Shown here one piece after another: positions 58,927-64,000 of a stretch of 64,000 bases of DNA (within the stretch, counting starts at the first letter, position 1; each line of letters opens with the position of its first letter). The notes beneath the pieces are model-generated. The model was given only the letters and a program-made list of their open reading frames with translations. It was not told the DNA's origin and ran no database searches. Source of the stretch: Leptospira kobayashii (GTDB lineage Bacteria > Spirochaetota > Leptospiria > Leptospirales > Leptospiraceae). A program made the position numbers and the translations under genes. The DNA lies in the NCBI RefSeq assembly GCF_003114835.2, contig NZ_AP025028.1, forward strand, positions 2,632,001-2,696,000, in the 5' to 3' direction.

Positions 58927-59481
58927 TCAATTGATTTTTCCGGAAAGTGAATAGTACCAAGATCTTTCCGCTTCTTCGGCAATCCGCAAAGCCATGATCC
59001 TGAGAAGTCGATTCTGGGCTTCCACTTCCGATTCCCTGTATCCGATCTGGGTAGAATAAAATGCTCTACCCGGAATTTCATTCCGTTCCAAAGGTAATTT
59101 CCGACCGGACTCCGCCTCTACAAGCTCAATTCTAGTGACTACAAATAGCTCCGTGGTGATTTGCTGATCCGCTAGATCCATCAAATCCCCCACTGCCTGG
59201 TAGTGGACGATCTCGGAGTAGAGCCGGTAAGTTGCCTTGGATTTGTCTCTGGTTCCTAAGAATCTTCCTCTCCGGTCTATCTCTTCGATAATCATCTGAG
59301 TCAACCTTGTGTGAGTGCCTGCCGAATATGTATTGTTTCTGACGTTTTGGATGTAAAGAGTTCGTTTTATATCTGGTACGGGAACTCCGTCAATCTTCGG
59401 CGGCCTTCCCGGTTCCGTAGCACAACCCATCAGCATGGTAATCAAAGCTGCCAAAAGGATGAGTGGGGAAAGTCGCATCAT
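58927..59481 (-). CDS. lptE: LptE-like lipoprotein (LPS assembly)
   Basis: A 184-residue lipoprotein with a clean lipobox (ITMLMGC, Cys20). The mature domain shows KRTLYIQNVRNNTYSAGTHTRLTQ, EEIDRRGRFLGTRDKSKATYRL and RNEIPGRAFYSTQIGYRESEVEAQNRLL, a pattern seen in LptE, which plugs the LptD outer-membrane LPS translocon. No LptD gene is in the window. It lies 27 bp upstream of the Fur-like gene. LPS assembly is the likely role; direct proof is lacking. Confidence 0.78.
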   Translation of the reverse strand: MMRLSPLILLAALITMLMGCATEPGRPPKIDGVPVPDIKRTLYIQNVRNNTYSAGTHTRLTQMIIEEIDRRGRFLGTRDKSKATYRLYSEIVHYQAVGDLMDLADQQITTELFVVTRIELVEAESGRKLPLERNEIPGRAFYSTQIGYRESEVEAQNRLLRIMALRIAEEAERSWYYSLSGKIN

Positions 59482-59636
59482 ATTCTAATTTAAGGAGAAC
59501 CCCTACCATTTTAGGTCAGTTTCTTTTTCTGTCAAAGGTTTTGGGGATGGATTCGAATTTTGTGAATGGGTGAGCGGGGATTTCTCTTTTTCCTTGCGAG
59601 AACCGTAGTATTTCCGCATTCTGCGGAGAGCCTTCT
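59482..59636. other. Divergent intergenic region upstream of lptE-like and M23 genes
   Basis: About 155 bp that must hold both promoters. It contains a short palindromic CCGCA-TTCTG-TGCGG-like tract close to the M23 start; no confident promoter or RNA is seen. Confidence 0.4.
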
Positions 59637-61454
59637 ATGATTCGCATTTTATTTTTACTAATTTCGGGAATTTTATTTTTGCGCCCGGATTTTTCTCTTG
59701 GTTCCGAGCCTCATCCGATCCCTGAGATTCCCAAAGAAGACGTAGGTTTTCCCCTTCCCTATTATTCTCCTGTTACAGGGACTTTCGCGGAAATCAGAAA
59801 TCATAATTTGCACCTTGGTTCCGATTTCAAGTCTTACGGACTCAACGGGCATAGTATTTTGGCGACTTTTGACGGTTATGTGGACGAAATCAGTTATTCC
59901 AAATTGGGATACGGGCTTTCTTTGAATTTTTACAGTCCTAAATATAAAATCAAATCCAAATATGCTCATTTACACTCGTTTGGCGGGGGATTTGCCGATT
60001 TGGAAAATTTGAGAAGAGCTCTTCTTATGATGGGAGAAAAAGAAGGTTTTCAAGTCAAACTCCCGCAAGGACTTTTCTCATCTAAAAAAGGAAACCCGAT
60101 TGGAAAAACGGGAGAGTCGGGATCTGGGATTTCCCATTTGCATTTGGAATTTAGAACCGAAAAAGGAATCATCAATCCTTTATTTTTCCCCGACCTGCAC
60201 CAAAAAGATAATACACCTCCTACCATAAGTTCTCTCTTCATAGAAGGAGGAGGATTGCCGAAACCTTTGATTTTGGAAGCGAAAGAAACGGAAAAAGGAA
60301 TCTATTCTTTGTTTGATGAAACAGGCAATCAAATCAAAGAACTTTCCTTAACCGGAAAAGTCAAAGTCAGATTGAGCGGATACGATATCATCCGTTCCCG
60401 CAATAAGAACAATGTGTACGGAATGGATTTGTTTTTAAACGGAAAGGAAATTTTCAGAAGGGATTTTTCCTATTTATCCTTTGAGGAAGGCGCGAAAAAA
60501 CACCAATTCTACGATATCAACAGATCTTCCCTCTCTCCTCCCGTTTATTTTTATCATATGTACGAACAGCCCAAAGATTGGAAAGAAGAAGGGTTTTCAT
60601 TTGATCTGAATAAAGAACCGTCCTCGAGCGGGCATATTTTGGAGGCGGGACTCAGAGATGCCTCCCTTAACAGATCTTATATCAAGATCCTGATCAAAAA
60701 CGAATCTCCTAACGGTTTTATTGTCTCGCAGGCAACTACTCATTTTGGCAAAAAAGTAAGTTCTTCCGACAGAACCCTTAGTTTTGACGTATCCAAAAAC
60801 GAATCCACCGGAAACGGAAAAATAGAAATCGAAGAAAAAAAGGATGCGACTGATCTTCCTTTTTCCATTCCCAAAGGACTTATTTTAAAAAGTAAAATTT
60901 ATAAAATCGAATCTGTCAATTTCACATGGAAAGGAGACGGACAGGGAGAGTTGATTTTACCTTTACCGCCAACTAACAAAGATTCTCTTTTTTTCTGGGA
61001 TATTTCCATTAAAAAGTTTTCTTCGGTTTCCGGGAAAAGAAAGGCGAACGGCTTTTCTTTCGCTCTGTCCAAACTGGGTTACCTGATGGTTTTGGAAGAT
61101 ATGTCTCCGCCTTCCATCACTCCTATGACGAGCCTCGCCCGACATATAGAATTGCCGGAGATTCGTTCCGGATGTTTTGAAAACAGATATTATGCATTGA
61201 ATGATGTGGGAACAGGGTTCAAAACCACAGTAGATCTTTTGTTAGACGGACAATCATATCCTTACGAATATGATCCCGACAGAAAAGCGATCAAAGTGAC
61301 TCTTCCGAAAAGCCTGTACAAAGAAAAGCCCTACCTTCTTTTGGAAGTCAGGGCTTTCGATTTTGCGGGAAATATTTCCCCGCCTTTTACCGATTTAATC
61401 GTTACTTCCGGTTGGAAAAACGACGTTTATGCTTCTTGTCCCGAAAGCGAATAA
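59637..61454 (+). CDS. M23-family metallopeptidase (LytM-like), secreted
   Basis: A 605-residue protein with an N-terminal signal peptide (1-22). The M23 domain lies at about 40-190: zinc ligands His59 (NLHLGSD), Asp63 and His169 in H167-L-H169, with His111 (YAHLHSF) near them. The ~400 C-terminal residues are beta-rich with no known fold, perhaps substrate recognition. The ligand set is complete, so it is likely an active peptidoglycan endopeptidase. Its 3' end overlaps the convergent GreA-fusion gene by 28 bp. Confidence 0.9.
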   Translation: MIRILFLLISGILFLRPDFSLGSEPHPIPEIPKEDVGFPLPYYSPVTGTFAEIRNHNLHLGSDFKSYGLNGHSILATFDGYVDEISYSKLGYGLSLNFYSPKYKIKSKYAHLHSFGGGFADLENLRRALLMMGEKEGFQVKLPQGLFSSKKGNPIGKTGESGSGISHLHLEFRTEKGIINPLFFPDLHQKDNTPPTISSLFIEGGGLPKPLILEAKETEKGIYSLFDETGNQIKELSLTGKVKVRLSGYDIIRSRNKNNVYGMDLFLNGKEIFRRDFSYLSFEEGAKKHQFYDINRSSLSPPVYFYHMYEQPKDWKEEGFSFDLNKEPSSSGHILEAGLRDASLNRSYIKILIKNESPNGFIVSQATTHFGKKVSSSDRTLSFDVSKNESTGNGKIEIEEKKDATDLPFSIPKGLILKSKIYKIESVNFTWKGDGQGELILPLPPTNKDSLFFWDISIKKFSSVSGKRKANGFSFALSKLGYLMVLEDMSPPSITPMTSLARHIELPEIRSGCFENRYYALNDVGTGFKTTVDLLLDGQSYPYEYDPDRKAIKVTLPKSLYKEKPYLLLEVRAFDFAGNISPPFTDLIVTSGWKNDVYASCPESE

Positions 61455-64000
61455 CGGGAGATCTCCAAAACCTCATAAGTAGTCTCTGTCGATCCGAATA
61501 CGAGAGTGGCTTCGCTACCTACATGTTTTCCAAATAAGGATTTTGCGAGCGGAGACTGATAAGAAATTATATTCTTTTCCGTATCCGCATCCCAAGCACC
61601 TAAGATGGAGTAAGTGACGACTTCTCCTGTTTTTTTGTTCTTAAGTTTAACCGTATTTCCAATTCCGACTTTTTCCGATTTTACTTCGGAAAGGTCCAGA
61701 ATTCGGGCACTCTTAAGTTCCGCTTCCAACTTTTTAATGGCAGCTTGCAACTGGACTTGTTTTTCCATCGCAGCTTTGTATTCCGCGTTTTCTCTTAAGT
61801 CCCCTTTCTCTTGCGCCTCTCCGATATCGCGGGAGTTTTCCAACATTTCTACGTTTACGAGATGTTCGAATTCTCCTTTTTTGGCGTTGAATGCCTGACG
61901 GGTTACAAGCACCACATCGGACGGAAGATTGGAAAGTGGATCATCATCTGCCTCGTCTTCACCTTCATATTCATCCCAAACCAAGTTCGGTTTGAGCTCA
62001 TTGATAAGAGAAAACAATTGGTCTTTTTCCAAATCGGTAACATACGTTACTTCTCTGAAAAGTGCATAAAGTTTGCGAACATACTCGTCATCCGCATTTT
62101 GCAAAATATCTTTCAAAAGAGTATTGTCTTTTCCGAAAAGAATATCCATCGCTTGGTTTTTGAGCTTGGTTCCCTTGTCTTCGATTTTAGCCAAAGGTTT
62201 CAAGATACGGAAAACTCTGATGACCAGACTTTCTTCGGAAACATTCATCCAATCGAATTTCCAAGTATGAGATAGGATGGATTTTGCCACCCAAAGGAAA
62301 ACCTCGGGATGTTCTTTCGATTTATTGGAAACTGTTTCAATGAATAGATTTAACTCTGCGTATTTTTCATCCGAAACAAGGTTTTGGAAAACGGAACGGT
62401 TTACCTTTACCGGAACTTCGAATAACAAACCGATCAGAATATTGATCGATTCCGGGTGATGCGCCCGGATCAAATCTTTGAATCCTTTTTTGATGTCCGT
62501 GTTTTCCAATGACTTGGAAATCTTGAGAGCTTCCTCTTTGGAAAGTCCTTGGATCAAGGATTGCAATTCGGCTTCTCTTATTTTGTGAGAGAATTCCTCA
62601 GTAGGCCAAGCTTTCGCAGCTTCTTCCAAGTAAAGATAAGCGGAAAGTCTTCGAACGGAATCCCTTGCGTTTTCTTCATCCACATAATGGGAGATAAAAA
62701 ATTCACCTGCTTCGTTGGCTTCATCCGCATCACGTACGGCTTCCATTGCAATTTCCAATTTTTTATTCACGTCGGAAGTAGCTTGGAATTTTTGAGTCAA
62801 TGTTTCGGAATGAGTGATCGCCTTTTCATGGTAAACCACTTCATCCTTCTTTTTAGGATTCATACCGATGTTAGCTTCTTTTTTCAGAACGGATTTAACT
62901 TTAGCCCACCATTTGGACCAATCTTCCGCTTTCAAAAAAGTACCGATGAGTTCGTTCTTCATGTCAGCAACTAACATCTTATTATCATAAGATTTCAATA
63001 ATTGAGTCAGGAACTCGGCCAAGTTGTCTTGGAAAAGCGAAATCACTCCCGCTTTGTTTTCGTAATGTTGCACCCAAATATGATCTTTCTTCAAAGGTTT
63101 GAGAGAAGTGATCGCCATTTGAATGGAAAGTTTATGTTCTTTCTTTTCTGCAAAATCAACGAAGATGGAATCACCCGTTTGGGAAATAGAAGTAATCTTA
63201 CCTACTCCCCAGTTTCTATGCATTACGTAATTGTCCGTATCAAATACGATATTTCTCTCGAAGTTGGTGATACAAACTTTAACCGGTTTGCGGTTGTTGC
63301 CTAGTTCACTCATCTTGAGGAAGTCTTCGAGTAACGAGTGATTTGCGTATTTTTGTTTATAAGAACGGATCAGCTCGTTTCTTGCTTTTTGGGAAGCAGG
63401 CTCGTGTTCCAGAATCTTTTTAAGAAAGTAGATAACCTTGTCCCATTCTTCCATTTGTTTGAATGGTTCGACGATAGGATATAAAAGACCAACTAACCTT
63501 GTTTTTTCGCGTTGTGATAATAAAATCCGTTCGATCTTATCAAAGAAAGAAACGTCTTCGTAATTATTGGTAACGAGTATAGGCCAAATCTCTTCCATCT
63601 GCGCATAATCTTTATTTTTCGCAAAGATCTCTGCAGCTTGTTTGAGATAAGAAATCGCTTTCGGTCTGTCCTCTTCCATAATGGTGAGGGCGTATTTTTT
63701 AGCGATCTCCGGATTCTTTTTATCTTGTTTTGCTAATTTTTCCAGAACCACTTTGAGTTCTTTATTCTTTTTCAGTTTATCAAGAGCTTCCGCTTTCACG
63801 CGAAGGGCAAGTCTATGATCACCGAACTTCAAGATAGAATCAGTGATGTATTCGATAATGGTCCATTTTCCGTGGGCCTTAAAGGAATCTAAAATATTCT
63901 TAACTAAGTTCGCATCGCCCATGGGGTCTTCCATGAACGACAAAATCATCAGCATATATTTTGCTGAAATGGATTCCGGATGTTCTTTGAAATGGTCTTC
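61427..64000 (-). CDS. greA: GreA-type transcription elongation factor with a large N-terminal extension (5'-truncated)
   Basis: The C-terminal ~160 residues are GreA: the coiled coil with GDLRENAEYKAAMEKQ (near 61.8 kb) that enters the RNA-polymerase secondary channel to rescue backtracked complexes, and the FKBP-like end (VGIGNTVKLKNKKTGEVVTY). Upstream are ~690 visible residues: helical TPR-like repeats, then NWGVGKITSISQTGDSIFVDF, a CarD/Tudor-like beta region, and a long helical part. The frame is open to the right edge (15 more codons before the first ATG), so the start is outside. A GreA with a long N-terminus is known from Leptospira and Chlamydia. Confidence 0.9.
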   Translation of the reverse strand, partial: EDHFKEHPESISAKYMLMILSFMEDPMGDANLVKNILDSFKAHGKWTIIEYITDSILKFGDHRLALRVKAEALDKLKKNKELKVVLEKLAKQDKKNPEIAKKYALTIMEEDRPKAISYLKQAAEIFAKNKDYAQMEEIWPILVTNNYEDVSFFDKIERILLSQREKTRLVGLLYPIVEPFKQMEEWDKVIYFLKKILEHEPASQKARNELIRSYKQKYANHSLLEDFLKMSELGNNRKPVKVCITNFERNIVFDTDNYVMHRNWGVGKITSISQTGDSIFVDFAEKKEHKLSIQMAITSLKPLKKDHIWVQHYENKAGVISLFQDNLAEFLTQLLKSYDNKMLVADMKNELIGTFLKAEDWSKWWAKVKSVLKKEANIGMNPKKKDEVVYHEKAITHSETLTQKFQATSDVNKKLEIAMEAVRDADEANEAGEFFISHYVDEENARDSVRRLSAYLYLEEAAKAWPTEEFSHKIREAELQSLIQGLSKEEALKISKSLENTDIKKGFKDLIRAHHPESINILIGLLFEVPVKVNRSVFQNLVSDEKYAELNLFIETVSNKSKEHPEVFLWVAKSILSHTWKFDWMNVSEESLVIRVFRILKPLAKIEDKGTKLKNQAMDILFGKDNTLLKDILQNADDEYVRKLYALFREVTYVTDLEKDQLFSLINELKPNLVWDEYEGEDEADDDPLSNLPSDVVLVTRQAFNAKKGEFEHLVNVEMLENSRDIGEAQEKGDLRENAEYKAAMEKQVQLQAAIKKLEAELKSARILDLSEVKSEKVGIGNTVKLKNKKTGEVVTYSILGAWDADTEKNIISYQSPLAKSLFGKHVGSEATLVFGSTETTYEVLEISRYSLSGQEA

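Overview
The window looks like a chromosomal stretch of a spirochaete of the genus Leptospira. Four things suggest this: a LruA/LipL71-type LysM lipoprotein, a GreA factor fused to a very long N-terminal region, three small TRL-like lipoproteins with relaxed spirochaetal lipoboxes, and a tRNA-Ile/tRNA-Ala pair with no rRNA genes beside it. The codon usage is that of a moderately low-GC genome. I see no insertion sequence, prophage, integrase or CRISPR array. It is gene-dense, mostly core or genus-conserved DNA. The genus call rests on family recognition; I could not run a search.

Layout. 0-5.7 kb: the C-terminal part of a neutral ceramidase-like enzyme (cut by the window edge), a DUF1993 protein, a leucine-rich-repeat lipoprotein, ileS and a DoxX-like membrane protein. 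5.7-9.3 kb (minus): a sensor-like membrane protein, a STAS/zinc-ribbon protein and murJ. 9.3-9.8 kb: a gene-free, hairpin-rich stretch. 9.8-14.5 kb: lipB, divergent from a Panacea-like gene coupled to panD, then a secreted protein, a FAD2/FAD3-like desaturase, a lipoprotein and a TRL-like lipoprotein. 14.6-19.5 kb (plus): a tightly coupled four-gene unit (DUF4105 membrane protein, hydrolase-like lipoprotein, FAD-dependent phytoene-desaturase-like enzyme with a zinc-ribbon insert, steroid 5-alpha-reductase-like membrane protein). This is the best candidate for an uncharacterised pathway. 19.6-21.6 kb (minus): two tandem TRL-like lipoproteins translationally coupled to lgt, the enzyme that lipidates lipoproteins.

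21.7-34.5 kb: a coiled-coil protein, trxA, a metallo-beta-lactamase/cyclic-nucleotide-binding fusion, an acyl-CoA dehydrogenase, thiC behind a TPP riboswitch, a PilZ protein, modBAC, an outer-membrane-like protein, an ACT-domain protein, an MFS transporter and a phasin-like protein. 34.6-41.2 kb: a bifunctional-nuclease/UVR protein, three tRNAs, hemW sharing a CATG start with a divergent gene, a second desaturase, a CBS protein, an RNase H-fold exonuclease and an aminotransferase. 41.2-45.7 kb (plus): phosphohexomutase, argD, leuB and a response regulator whose phospho-acceptor Asp is Glu.

45.7-52.4 kb: a minus-strand run of an orphan peptide-binding lipoprotein, a divergent kinase-like protein, a GT-C-like membrane protein and pgeF, with a GH13 glycosidase diverging from it. 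52.4-59.5 kb (minus): an LptE-like lipoprotein, a Fur-family regulator coupled to tgt, a STAS protein, LruA, and nadC coupled to rsh. 59.6-64 kb: an M23 peptidase converging on the GreA fusion, which runs off the right edge.

Recurrent themes are envelope and lipoprotein biology, lipid modification, and very compact packing: many ATGA/TAATG overlaps, five convergent 3' overlaps and two divergent gene pairs whose start codons overlap.
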